The translations under genes and the position numbers were made by a program. The notes beneath the pieces were generated by a model that saw nothing but the letters and a program-made list of their open reading frames with translations, was not told the DNA's origin and searched no databases. Positions 8,125 through 16,863 of a stretch of DNA of 57,527 nucleotides are shown here, in pieces (the first letter of the stretch is position 1; every line of letters starts with the position of its first letter). Source of the DNA: JACMMS01 sp043758775 (GTDB taxonomy: Bacteria > Pseudomonadota > Gammaproteobacteria > Burkholderiales > Methylophilaceae); assembly GCA_043758775.1 (NCBI GenBank), contig JAYVMU010000043.1, forward strand, positions 1 to 57,527, read 5' to 3'.

Positions 8125-9186
8125 TTAGTCAGCAGCGTCATCTGGTCCAATTGTTTTCACAATCGCGTCTAAATTACCTTTAGCATTGGCACGGATTTTT
8201 GCATCAATTTCATTGGCAATGGCTGGATTCTCGCGTAAAAACTCACGTGAGTTATCTTTACCTTGGCCAATTTTTTCGCCATTGTAGCTATACCAGGCGC
8301 CAGCTTTTTCAACAATCTTCAAGTTAGCACCTAGTTCAATGATTTCACCTTCGCGTGAAATACCCTCACCATACAAGATATCGAATTCAGCTTGTTTGAA
8401 TGGAGGCGCTACTTTATTTTTCACAATTTTGACGCGTGTTTCAGAGCCAATTACTTCGTCACCACGTTTAATCGCGCCAGTACGACGAATGTCTAAACGT
8501 ACAGAAGCATAGAATTTAAGCGCATTGCCACCAGTCGTTGTTTCTGGGTTACCAAACATCACGCCAATTTTCATACGAATCTGATTGATGAAAATCACCA
8601 TGGTATTGGTACGTTTAATATTGCCAGTGAGCTTGCGCAAGGCTTGTGACATCAAACGCGCTTGCAGCCCCATGTGGCTATCGCCCATTTCACCTTCAAT
8701 TTCAGCACGCGGTACTAATGCAGCAACCGAGTCAACTACTACGATATCCACTGAGCCCGAACGCACCAACATATCAGCGATTTCCAGAGCTTGTTCACCT
8801 GTATCCGGTTGTGAAATTAATAAATCGGGTACGTTGACACCAAGTTTTGCAGCGTATTGCGGGTCTAATGCATGCTCGGCATCGATAAATGCCGCTACAC
8901 CACCTAGCTTTTGCATCTGCGCTATCACTGATAGCGTTAATGTCGTTTTACCTGACGATTCCGGGCCGTAAATCTCAATCACACGACCGCGCGGTAGGCC
9001 GCCTATGCCTAGTGCAATATCCAAACCTAGCGAACCCGTTGAAACGGCTTGGATATCTGTTGCTACCTCAGCATCGCCCATACGCATGATGGAGCCTTTG
9101 CCAAATTGCTTTTCAATTTGTGAAAGTGCCGCGGCAAGTGCCTTGCTTTTGTTGTCGTCTATCTTGTCTACCATCTTCTCTGCCAT
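8125..9186 (-). CDS. recA: Recombinase A
   Basis: RecA forms ATP-dependent filaments on single-stranded DNA for homologous recombination and for LexA self-cleavage. The 353-residue protein has Walker A GPESSGKT at 74-81, VVVDSVAALVPRAEIEGEMGD (Walker B and loop L1), and loop L2 around IGVMFGNPETTTGGNALKFYASVRLDIRR. All are intact. The 91-bp gap to pncC upstream contains no CTGT-N8-ACAG LexA box that I can see, so SOS control, if any, must use another operator or an upstream promoter. It heads the recA-recX-alaS-lysC series. Confidence 0.99.
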   Translation of the reverse strand: MAEKMVDKIDDNKSKALAAALSQIEKQFGKGSIMRMGDAEVATDIQAVSTGSLGLDIALGIGGLPRGRVIEIYGPESSGKTTLTLSVIAQMQKLGGVAAFIDAEHALDPQYAAKLGVNVPDLLISQPDTGEQALEIADMLVRSGSVDIVVVDSVAALVPRAEIEGEMGDSHMGLQARLMSQALRKLTGNIKRTNTMVIFINQIRMKIGVMFGNPETTTGGNALKFYASVRLDIRRTGAIKRGDEVIGSETRVKIVKNKVAPPFKQAEFDILYGEGISREGEIIELGANLKIVEKAGAWYSYNGEKIGQGKDNSREFLRENPAIANEIDAKIRANAKGNLDAIVKTIGPDDAAD

Positions 9187-9277
9187 AGCGATTTTGCCTT
9201 TTGTTTGAGGTGCTTAATTTAACTGCTAATTATTTCATAAATCAGGGTTTTACGTAAGACCATAGCTATGTTTAAAC

Positions 9278-9784
9278 TTAGGCTGATGCTGAAATGAGTA
9301 GTTGTTGAAATATGAATTTTACTGATTGCATGCGGATTTCTTCGCGATTACCAATAAAGCGTTGAGTTTTAGATATGACCATGGGTAAATCAGCTGCAGA
9401 CTTTGAGCAAACTGCAAAACACACAGTGCCGACAGGTTTTTCGGTCGAACCGCCATCTGGCCCGGCAATACCGGCAATGCTGGCTGTGATAGTTGCATCA
9501 CTATTCGATAACGCGCCTATTGTCATTTCACCTGCAGTTTCTTCACTTACCGCACCAAACTTTTCTAGCGTAACAGGGCTGACCTGTAGCATATCGATTT
9601 TTGCCGCGTTGCTATAGGTAATAAAGCTTCGATCAAACCAAACCGAGCTACCAGCGATGGCAGTAATATATTGTGAGGCCATGCCACCAGTACATGACTC
9701 AGCCAAAGCCAATTTGTTATTGCGCGCTTTTAAAACAGCGCCTAATTCGGCGGCTAAAGCTAAAAGCTGTTCATGCATATTCAT
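9278..9784 (-). CDS. pncC: Nicotinamide-nucleotide amidase (stand-alone CinA C-terminal domain)
   Basis: This enzyme deamidates NMN to nicotinate mononucleotide in pyridine nucleotide salvage. The 168 residues correspond only to the CinA C-terminal domain, with the signature LALAESCTGGMASQYITAIAGSSVWFDRSFITYSN and a second motif ASIAGIAGPDGGSTEKPVGTVCFA. The N-terminal MoaB-like half of full CinA is absent, as is normal for PncC/YgaD proteins. It sits 4 bp after pgpA and upstream of recA, a common proteobacterial neighbourhood. Confidence 0.93.
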   Translation of the reverse strand: MNMHEQLLALAAELGAVLKARNNKLALAESCTGGMASQYITAIAGSSVWFDRSFITYSNAAKIDMLQVSPVTLEKFGAVSEETAGEMTIGALSNSDATITASIAGIAGPDGGSTEKPVGTVCFAVCSKSAADLPMVISKTQRFIGNREEIRMQSVKFIFQQLLISASA

Positions 9785-9788
9785 AAAA

Positions 9789-10283
9789 TCAGATTTGACT
9801 GATAAGCCACAATAATAGTTTTAGGCTAACAATTGCATAAACCGCTGCCAGTAAATCATCAAACATCACGCCAAAACCGCCTTTAAGTTTGGCATCACAC
9901 TGACGGATTGGAAATGGTTTCCAGATATCAAATAATCTAAATAGTAAAAAGGCAGCAAGCCACCATGCTGGTTTTAGCGGCGTAAATTCTAAAATCAGCA
10001 TCATCGCAACAATTTCATCCCACACAATACTGCCATGGTCTACCACACCCAGATGCTTGCCTGTAACGCCGCACAGTGGGATGCCGATGATAAAAAATGC
10101 ACCAATAATAAACCACTGTACGAGTTCAGGCAGGGGCGTTATTAGCCAAAATAAAGGTAAGCCGACTAAGGTGCCAAATGTGCCTGGCGCTTTTTTAGCT
10201 AGGCCACTGCCAAATCCCAATGCTAAAAAATGTGCGGGGTGACGAAATAAAAAATTGAGATTGGGCTGTATTGAGTTAGGCAA
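9789..10283 (-). CDS. pgpA: Phosphatidylglycerophosphatase A
   Basis: PgpA dephosphorylates phosphatidylglycerol phosphate to phosphatidylglycerol at the inner membrane. Family features are FGSGLAKKAPGTFGTLVGLPLFW, then a hydrophobic span, VVDHGSIVWDEIVAMM and the C-terminal FDIWKPFPIRQCDAKLKGGFGVMFDDLLAAVYA. I place the start at TTG 10283, giving 164 residues and an 8-bp overlap with the thiL stop. An upstream in-frame TTG at 10370 would give 193 residues and overlap thiL by 95 bp. Neither has a clear Shine-Dalgarno sequence. It is part of the thiL-pgpA-pncC series. Confidence 0.92.
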   Translation of the reverse strand: MPNSIQPNLNFLFRHPAHFLALGFGSGLAKKAPGTFGTLVGLPLFWLITPLPELVQWFIIGAFFIIGIPLCGVTGKHLGVVDHGSIVWDEIVAMMLILEFTPLKPAWWLAAFLLFRLFDIWKPFPIRQCDAKLKGGFGVMFDDLLAAVYAIVSLKLLLWLISQI

Positions 10284-11244
10284 AGTGGTCGTAACCTGTT
10301 TTGTTAAAAGGGATTGGCTTTTGTAAGGTATCGTACACCAATAATTCTGGCGTTGCAGTGATGTTGCCAATATTCGTCAGTGTTAAATTGAGCTGATGAC
10401 TTAAATTGCTTATTTGTTGTTGGGCGCTAACAGGTGCAGTAAAACACAGCTCGTAATCATCACCACCAGCTAATACATATTGTTGAATATGTTTTTCGTG
10501 CAAATGCTGGCTGATAAATGCTGATGTAGGTAATTTACCGAGGTGAATCTCAGCACCTAATTTTGACGCTTTGAGAATATGCCCCAAATCGGATAGCAGC
10601 CCGTCCGATATATCAATTGCGCTAGTAGCGATATTGCGTAATGCTAACCCCAACTCAACACGCGGTTGTGGCGCATGCAAGGCATGCAAGCAATATTCAA
10701 TATAGCCGTCATCGAGCGTTAGTGTATCGTGAAGTTTGTCCTGCATATGGGCTAAAGCCAGAGCGGCATCTCCTAAGGTGCCAGATATCCATATATCATC
10801 ACCAGCTTTTGCACCACTACGTTTAATGGCTTGCCCTTTGGGCACTTCGCCCATGATTTGCACGCTAATAGTCAGCGGCCCTCGCGTGGTGTCGCCACCA
10901 ATTAAATCGACATTAAAGGCGTTGGCACAGGCAAAAAAACCATGGGAAAACTCAGCCAGCCAGTGTTTATCTGCATGCGGCAAAGCAATAGCAAGTGTTG
11001 CCCATTTTGGGTTTGCACCCATTGCCGCCATGTCCGATACATTCACTGCCAGCGATTTCCAGCCTAGCTTGTAAGCATTGGCATCTTGAAAAAAGTGAGT
11101 ACCTGCTACCAGCATATCGGCAGAAATAGCGAGTTCCATACCCGATGCCACAGTAACAAGCGCGGCATCATCACCTACGCCTAAATTGGTATGTTGCGTG
11201 GGTTGGGTAAAATACTCGCGGATTAAATCAAACTCTGAAGTCAT
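10276..11244 (-). CDS. thiL: Thiamine-monophosphate kinase
   Basis: ThiL phosphorylates thiamine monophosphate to thiamine pyrophosphate, the active cofactor. The 322-residue protein has the AIR-synthase-like fold motifs GVGDDAALV, ISADMLVAGTHFF, LGWKSLAVNVSDMAAMGA (metal and ATP site) and the C-terminal AIDISDGLLSDLGHIL and AGGDDYELCFTA. The length is typical. The gene starts 16 bp after mogA and overlaps pgpA at its end, so mogA-thiL-pgpA-pncC are likely one transcript. Confidence 0.97.
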   Translation of the reverse strand: MTSEFDLIREYFTQPTQHTNLGVGDDAALVTVASGMELAISADMLVAGTHFFQDANAYKLGWKSLAVNVSDMAAMGANPKWATLAIALPHADKHWLAEFSHGFFACANAFNVDLIGGDTTRGPLTISVQIMGEVPKGQAIKRSGAKAGDDIWISGTLGDAALALAHMQDKLHDTLTLDDGYIEYCLHALHAPQPRVELGLALRNIATSAIDISDGLLSDLGHILKASKLGAEIHLGKLPTSAFISQHLHEKHIQQYVLAGGDDYELCFTAPVSAQQQISNLSHQLNLTLTNIGNITATPELLVYDTLQKPIPFNKTGYDHFA

Positions 11245-11260
11245 GGTGTAATATGATCAC

Positions 11261-11878
11261 TTAATTCGGCTTTGGATTAGCCGATTTAGGTCTGAATGCT
11301 TTTACAATTGTTTCGTTAGTTGCAATGTAAGGCATGGGCTTGTCAGCCGTCGCTAGTAAATCCAAGCAGTAGGGCACCGCGGCAAAGATACCATGTACTG
11401 TAATATTGCCGTCAGCATCTTTTAAGCCTTCCAGGGTTTGTGCGATCGCTTTTGGCTGCCCAGGCAGATTAATCACTAAACATTGTTTGCGTATCACAGC
11501 GACCTGGCGCGATAAAATCGCGGTAGGTACAAAGTTCAGGCTGATTTGACGCATTTGCTCACCGAAACCTGGCATTACTTTGTTAGCGATGGCCAGCGTG
11601 GCTTCTGGTGTCACATCGCGTAAGGTAGGGCCAGTACCGCCTGTAGTCAATATTAAATGGCAGTTTTCAACATCAACCAAATCGATCAGTATAGATTCAA
11701 TTTCTGATTGTTCATCGGCGATTAATCTCGCTACAATCTCATGGGGGCTAGTCACGGCGAGGTCTAACCACGCTTTTAGTGTTGGGATGCCTTTGTCTTC
11801 ATAGACGCCGCTAGAGGCACGGTCACTGATAGAAACCAAACCGATTTTTAGAGTGATTGCAGATGAAATTTCAGTCAT
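11261..11878 (-). CDS. mogA: Molybdopterin adenylyltransferase
   Basis: MogA adenylates molybdopterin before molybdate insertion in molybdenum cofactor synthesis. The sequence is strikingly close to the E. coli type: IGLVSISDRASSGVYEDKGIPTL, LILTTGGTGPTLRDVTPEATL, MPGFGEQMRQISLNFVPTAILSRQVAVIRKQ and INLPGQPKAI. I chose ATG 11878 (205 residues), since family alignment begins a few residues later. A reading from 11935 would add 19 unmatched residues and crowd the divergent gene at 11961. It heads the run into thiL. Confidence 0.95.
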   Translation of the reverse strand: MTEISSAITLKIGLVSISDRASSGVYEDKGIPTLKAWLDLAVTSPHEIVARLIADEQSEIESILIDLVDVENCHLILTTGGTGPTLRDVTPEATLAIANKVMPGFGEQMRQISLNFVPTAILSRQVAVIRKQCLVINLPGQPKAIAQTLEGLKDADGNITVHGIFAAVPYCLDLLATADKPMPYIATNETIVKAFRPKSANPKPN

Positions 11879-11960
11879 GTGAATTATTTTAAGTTTCTCG
11901 GTGTCGTAATCATGTATAAAATCAGTTGTCATCATACCACTTCAAAAACAAAGGGCTTCT

Positions 11961-12722
11961 ATGTTTAAAACTAGTAAAAGCATCATTGGTAGTATTGCTG
12001 CATTAAGCTTGATAATGGTTAGTCTTTCATCGTATGCCGCAGAAAATCCATTTGAAAAAAATTATACCAAACAAAACAATTCAGATTTGCAATCTATGGC
12101 AGCTAAGCCAGATACCAAAATATATTTGAGTAATCATAAAGATGAAGACAATATCAGTATGCTGGAAAATGGCTATGATTTAATGGGGTTTTCTGCGTTT
12201 GATGCTGGGGAAGTGCCGCCAGACTCTGCGTTGGCCTATGCTAAAGCTATCCATGCCGATACCGTGTTGGTGTATGTGAAATATGGTTCTGAGAAAACTG
12301 CCAGTTCTAAAATTGCCGCTTTAAAAGAAGCAGCTAAAAAAACTGGTGAGGTGGATGAAAAGGATTTGCAAGCGAACGGTACGCAATATAAGTATTATGC
12401 GAGTTACTGGGCCAAGCTACCTATGCCTTTATTGGGCTTACACATTATCAAGCTAAAACCTGCTGCTACGGGTGATGCAGAAGTAGATGCAAAAATACAA
12501 GCTGACAATGGTTTAAAAGTATTAGCCGTCATTAAAGATTCACCAGCAGCAAAAGCGCATTTACTGCGCGGGGATGTACTGAGGAAAATCGGTGATGTGG
12601 TGCTGGAACAGCCAGATGCGCTATTTAGTGCGGTTAAGCAATACCAAGGGCAATCTGTAGAAATTGCTTATGAGCGTGATGGTCAGCCTGCGATGACCAC
12701 TGTGACATTAAATAAGAGATAG
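11961..12722 (+). CDS. Secreted PDZ-domain protein
   Basis: This is a 253-residue exported protein. A Sec signal peptide (MFKTSKSIIGSIAALSLIMVSLSSYAA, cleavage near AYA-AEN around residue 27) precedes a middle domain of unknown type with YDLMGFSAFDAGEVPPDSALAYAKAIHADTVLVYV. The C-terminal PDZ domain (about 165-253) has VLAVIKDSPAAKAHLLRGDVLRKIGDVVL. There is no protease domain, so it is probably a periplasmic peptide-binding or scaffold protein. It is divergent from mogA with an 82-bp gap from the chosen start. The 192 bp after it hold only a short inverted repeat (12812-12829). Confidence 0.75.
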   Translation: MFKTSKSIIGSIAALSLIMVSLSSYAAENPFEKNYTKQNNSDLQSMAAKPDTKIYLSNHKDEDNISMLENGYDLMGFSAFDAGEVPPDSALAYAKAIHADTVLVYVKYGSEKTASSKIAALKEAAKKTGEVDEKDLQANGTQYKYYASYWAKLPMPLLGLHIIKLKPAATGDAEVDAKIQADNGLKVLAVIKDSPAAKAHLLRGDVLRKIGDVVLEQPDALFSAVKQYQGQSVEIAYERDGQPAMTTVTLNKR

Positions 12723-12914
12723 ATAACGAGTGTTTTTAATAGTGGCTGAAGACTTCGGACTGTGCTTTGCCCACGTTTTCGTAAGGTTAAACTGGAGGAG
12801 TGGCAGCTCGTGTCACTCACTTTAGTGACTATATTCAAGAATACAAGCGCTAGTCATAATTGGTTTAGCGTGGTTAAATAAAATCTGTTACTACTACAAC
12901 CCTCGCTCAAGCCT

Positions 12915-14903
12915 ATGATGCAATTGATTTTACAAAAGCACTATGAGAAATCATCCGTGCATGATGACGATGCAGTTTATTTATTGACAGAATTAATCGC
13001 ACAGATTCGCCCACCAAAAGCTCTCAAAATTGAGTATGCTATAAACGCTGTTCAAGCATTGTGTTTTGTACTAAATACCAATAGCCATTACGCAGACTAT
13101 TTGCGCGATGTATTACTTACATTGTTGACTGCACGTAAGCCAGTATCTATTTATGCTGATTCTGGCATTCAACCTAATACTGGTTTTTTTAGTGAAATTA
13201 GTCGTCGTATTGGGCATAAATTACTACCTAAAGCAGTTGATAAAAACTATCTTAGAGATGTATTCGGACTCATTTTTAGTGAAAATAGTGATGACAAATG
13301 GGTGGTCGCATTAGCTGATGAAATCTGGTTGCAGTTATTTACAGCCTTACGTTTCGAGCTGGCAGATGCTGATTTAGTCGATGGCGTTTATCGCGCCTTG
13401 TTAGAGTCTGCGCAGGTGTTGTCATACCGTTTATCCGCGTCAGGTTTAGAGCCTGAGCTGATTCGTAATCATGAAGATTTAGAAAATTACACCTCACCCT
13501 TTATTACGCAAAACTTAGAAATCACTTCGCTAATTACTACAGATAAGCTCGCTAACGAAGATGCGAAACATATTTTAGTTATTTTTGACCAGTGTCGCCA
13601 TGTGATTACAAAGGTACGTAAAAATACTGCGCAAACTGGAACTAGTATTGATTTGACATTTTTAATGCAACGCATGACACAGCAACTTGATAGGTTGGAG
13701 CACTTACTTAATATTTTAGTAGGGATTAAGAATAAAACGCCAGTTGAGGGTGAGGTATTAACTTTATTTAAAGCACTGGTGCAGGCCGAATCGCATAAAA
13801 ATGATGTGACGCAGCATTTTAGTGAAAATGTTGAATTGCTAGCACTTAGGGTCACTGAAAACGCCAGTAGAACAGGGGAGCATTATATTACTGCCACCCG
13901 CAGTGAGTATTTTCAACTGATGCGCTCGGCAATGGGTGCAGGTTTTATCGTGGCGTTTATGGCGGCAATTAAAATAGTCATTGCCAAGCAACATTTAGCG
14001 CCACTGAATGAGGCAATTTGCTTTAGTCTTAATTATGGCCTTGGTTTTGTGTTGATACACACGTTACATTTTACGGTAGCGACTAAACAGCCAGCCATGA
14101 CTGCCGCCAGTATTGCAGAAAGTATTGATAGTGGTGACGGTAAAAGTCGCGATTTGCATAGGCTCGTTAATATTATTGCTCAGACGATACGTAGTCAAAC
14201 TGTGGCAATTTTTGGTAACGTGGTATTTTCCATTCCGTTTGCCATGCTGATTGCATGGTGCGTCCATCATTTTACAGGGAAGCAATTCGTTGATGTGGAT
14301 AAAGCGCACCATTTATTGCGTGATATTGATACGCTGCAAACCCCAGCTTTGTTCTATGCGGCTATTGCAGGCGTTTGTTTGTTTTTATCAGGCTTAATTG
14401 CCGGGTATCATGATAATTTAGCGATTTATAATAAAATCCCACAGCGCTTGGCAGCGTTGAGCTGGCTGCAAAAACTGCTCGGTGAGCCACGCTTGAATCG
14501 TGTTGCGAATTATATTGAAAATAATCTGGGTGCGATTGCGGGTAACTTTTATTTCGGTTGCTTGTTGGGTGGTATGAGTGCAGTAGGTGTACTGTTCGGT
14601 TTACCTATTGATATCCGTCACATTACATTTTCTTCTGCATATGTAGGGTTTTCATCCGTCGCTTTAGACTTCAATATGACCGTAGAGATGATATGGATGG
14701 CTGGTTTGGGTATTTTGTTAATTGGCACCGTAAATTTGTTAGTGAGCTTTGGCTTGGCAATTTATGTGGCAATGAAGTCACGTAAACTCAGCTTTGCCCA
14801 GTGGCGTGTATTCTTGAAGAACTTGTTGAGTAGGCTAAATCAACACCCAGCAGAATTCTTTTTACCACCTAAAAAGGAGCTTGAGCCGCTGGAAAAAGAT
14901 TGA
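12915..14903 (+). CDS. Polytopic membrane protein of the PF10136 'site-specific recombinase' family
   Basis: This 662-residue protein matches the family named for the Neisseria 'site-specific recombinase' Gcr. Residues 1 to about 335 are soluble and helical (ARKPVSIYADSGIQPNTGFFSEISRRIGHKLLPKAVDKNYLRDVF). The rest carries several hydrophobic segments, including AGFIVAFMAAIKIVI, ALFYAAIAGVCLFLSGLIAGY and IWMAGLGILLIGTVNLLVSFGLAIYV, with the conserved RLAALSWLQKLLG.PRLNRVANYIENNLGAIAGNFYFGCLLG. No catalytic motif of a Ser or Tyr recombinase is visible, so the name is doubtful; it looks like an envelope protein. ATG 12915 could be replaced by the next ATG (12918). Confidence 0.82.
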   Translation: MMQLILQKHYEKSSVHDDDAVYLLTELIAQIRPPKALKIEYAINAVQALCFVLNTNSHYADYLRDVLLTLLTARKPVSIYADSGIQPNTGFFSEISRRIGHKLLPKAVDKNYLRDVFGLIFSENSDDKWVVALADEIWLQLFTALRFELADADLVDGVYRALLESAQVLSYRLSASGLEPELIRNHEDLENYTSPFITQNLEITSLITTDKLANEDAKHILVIFDQCRHVITKVRKNTAQTGTSIDLTFLMQRMTQQLDRLEHLLNILVGIKNKTPVEGEVLTLFKALVQAESHKNDVTQHFSENVELLALRVTENASRTGEHYITATRSEYFQLMRSAMGAGFIVAFMAAIKIVIAKQHLAPLNEAICFSLNYGLGFVLIHTLHFTVATKQPAMTAASIAESIDSGDGKSRDLHRLVNIIAQTIRSQTVAIFGNVVFSIPFAMLIAWCVHHFTGKQFVDVDKAHHLLRDIDTLQTPALFYAAIAGVCLFLSGLIAGYHDNLAIYNKIPQRLAALSWLQKLLGEPRLNRVANYIENNLGAIAGNFYFGCLLGGMSAVGVLFGLPIDIRHITFSSAYVGFSSVALDFNMTVEMIWMAGLGILLIGTVNLLVSFGLAIYVAMKSRKLSFAQWRVFLKNLLSRLNQHPAEFFLPPKKELEPLEKD

Positions 14904-14920
14904 GTCTGACGTTTAAGCTG

Positions 14921-16156
14921 CTAATTTTCTAATAATTTTAGCTGGTCAGCTAACCAGCGAGTGGTGGTGGCTTGTAAAATAATGGTGATTAAAATTGCCA
15001 TAAACGTGACTGATGCAATCACATCTGCATAGGGTGCTTTCATGCCTACCAGCATGCCCGCCAGAGCGCCTGGTATCACACCGGTTTCGCGCGTCCAGCA
15101 CATAAATGCTAGTTCTTGCCATGTCCATTTAGCGCGATGGTCTGGCAATGCGCAGGCAAATACTGCCATAGGGCGTGCTACCAGCATAAATACTGCAACT
15201 ACAGCTAATGCACTCCAAAAGTGTTGCTGTAATAGTGAAAAATTGACCTGTGAGCCTAATAAAATAAAGATAAACATACGCATAATGAGCGAGGTGGTCA
15301 GAATAAAATCTTCTAGTTTATCCTCTTCACCTTGCGCCATCTTAAAGCCGAATAACTCTTTATTGCCTAACATTATGCCAAAGGTAAACACAGCCATAAA
15401 GCCGCTAGCGTTTAATCTGTCTACACTTAAATAAGCCGCAGCGACTGACATTAAGGTGACGGCTGGTGCATATTCCGCCAAAAATCTGTATTTTTCATGA
15501 GCGATAAATACCACCGTCAAGTAGCCTAACACCAAGCCGCCCACTAAACCGATGAGTGATTGTTTTAAAAAGCCAATAAGGTTATCACTAGCTGAGAAGC
15601 TGCCATGACCAATGGCAATGCCCAAAACAGTAAAAGTGAGAATTGCGCCCATGGCGTCATTAAAGGCCGATTCACTCATGACCGTTTGCGCGACTTTAGC
15701 ACGGATTTTTACTTGTCTAAATACCGGTACTAAGGTGGCTGGGTCGGTTGAGGCAATGGTAGAGCCTAGCAGTAAAGCGATAATCCAGGGTAATCCTAGA
15801 AACTCTTGGGCGGCCAGCCCTGTAATCGCAGCGGTTATCAATACGCCGACGGTGGAAATAGCCACTAAGGTAGGCCATACATTACGCAATACGCTTAGCT
15901 TAATGCTGGCACCGCCATCAAATAAGATATAACAAGAACCAAAAATAAGCAGTAATTGATTGACTGTGGAATCAACAGGAATATTTACCCAGCCTAGGGC
16001 CGCACTCCCAAGTAGTATGCCCGCTAATAAAAAAAGTACCACATCGGGTACTTTGATCAGCTTGGCAATAAAACCCGCAAATGTGCCAGTGCCTAAAACA
16101 ATACCAAGCAGCAACAGCAATTGTTTTGCGTGAATAATCGCGGGTGAGTACTCCAT
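14921..16156 (-). CDS. Cation/proton antiporter, CPA type
   Basis: This 411-residue inner-membrane protein consists almost wholly of hydrophobic segments (roughly a dozen). It has the Na+/H+ exchanger signatures ILLGSTIASTDPATLVPVFRQVKIRAKVAQTVMSESAFNDAMGAILTF, with the TDPA and ESAFNDA motifs carrying the ion-translocating acidic residues, and CWTRETGVIPGALAGMLVG near the end. There is no cytoplasmic TrkA-C domain, so it is shorter than NhaP2/CvrA types. The transported ion (Na+ or K+) cannot be told. It lies convergent to the PF10136 gene (17-bp gap), 15 bp after darP on the same strand. Confidence 0.88.
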   Translation of the reverse strand: MEYSPAIIHAKQLLLLLGIVLGTGTFAGFIAKLIKVPDVVLFLLAGILLGSAALGWVNIPVDSTVNQLLLIFGSCYILFDGGASIKLSVLRNVWPTLVAISTVGVLITAAITGLAAQEFLGLPWIIALLLGSTIASTDPATLVPVFRQVKIRAKVAQTVMSESAFNDAMGAILTFTVLGIAIGHGSFSASDNLIGFLKQSLIGLVGGLVLGYLTVVFIAHEKYRFLAEYAPAVTLMSVAAAYLSVDRLNASGFMAVFTFGIMLGNKELFGFKMAQGEEDKLEDFILTTSLIMRMFIFILLGSQVNFSLLQQHFWSALAVVAVFMLVARPMAVFACALPDHRAKWTWQELAFMCWTRETGVIPGALAGMLVGMKAPYADVIASVTFMAILITIILQATTTRWLADQLKLLEN

Positions 16157-16171
16157 GATTACTTGCTAAAC

Positions 16172-16765
16172 CTAATCCTCTTTTACATCATCATCAATTA
16201 TTGCCTCTTCAGATGATTTTGTATCCGCTTCTGTTATTTCACGTATTAACTTAAACAACTCACGACTGCTTTTCGGTGGCTTATTCGCTAGCAGTTCGCG
16301 GTGCACGTTGCGAATCAAAGTGCGTAATTGTTGACTATCGGTACGGGGATGTAGCTTCATCCACTCTGCGACTACTTCTGCACTTTCAATCATGCGGTCA
16401 CGCCAGCGCTCTAGCATATGAAAATGTGCATTTTCAGCGGTATGTTTACCTTCCCAGCGATGCAGTTGGTCTACGATCTGCGCGGTATCAATGTCACGCA
16501 TCAGGCTGCCGATATACTGCTTTTGCCTTCGGATTGCGCCATTGGCTGTGAGACGTTTTGCCTCCTGAATTGCATCAGATAGGCTTTCAGGTAGGTTGAG
16601 CTTGGCAAGTTTGTCTTTAGGTAGGGCAACTAGTTTTACACCTAGAACCTGCAGAGCATCAGCCTCTGCTTTTAACTTAGTTTTACTTAACGGCTCATTA
16701 TTTGAATCTATTTCTGATTCTTGAGTAGAAATTTCTTTTTCGCTATCTTTATAGTGGTTTTTCAT
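16172..16765 (-). CDS. darP: Dual-action ribosomal maturation protein DarP (YjgA family)
   Basis: The 197-residue protein belongs to the YjgA/DarP family, which assists late 50S subunit assembly around the peptidyl transferase centre. Recognised parts are KLKAEADALQVLGVKLVALPKDKLAKLNLPESL, AIQEAKRLTANGAIRRQKQYIGSLMRDID and HMLERWRDRMIE, then RTLIRNVHRELLANKPPKSSRELFKLIREI. Both ends are charged and presumably disordered. It is divergent from pmbA across 98 bp, the pairing also found in E. coli, which supports the call. Confidence 0.92.
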   Translation of the reverse strand: MKNHYKDSEKEISTQESEIDSNNEPLSKTKLKAEADALQVLGVKLVALPKDKLAKLNLPESLSDAIQEAKRLTANGAIRRQKQYIGSLMRDIDTAQIVDQLHRWEGKHTAENAHFHMLERWRDRMIESAEVVAEWMKLHPRTDSQQLRTLIRNVHRELLANKPPKSSRELFKLIREITEADTKSSEEAIIDDDVKED

Positions 16766-16863
16766 CGTTCATATCTTCAAAGGCTGCGGTATGATAGCAG
16801 TTTTAGTGCAACTATTTTAGCCCTCATTTTCTCAAATCGGTTATCACTTTGCATCCATACTCA

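Noticed and set aside
9319..9501. Minus-strand frame within pncC
   Set aside because: Same strand but different frame inside a conserved gene; no domain and no start signal.
12812..12829. GTCACT/AGTGAC hairpin before the PF10136 gene as a terminator
   Set aside because: There is no T run after it on the plus strand; kept only as a note in the neighbouring entry.
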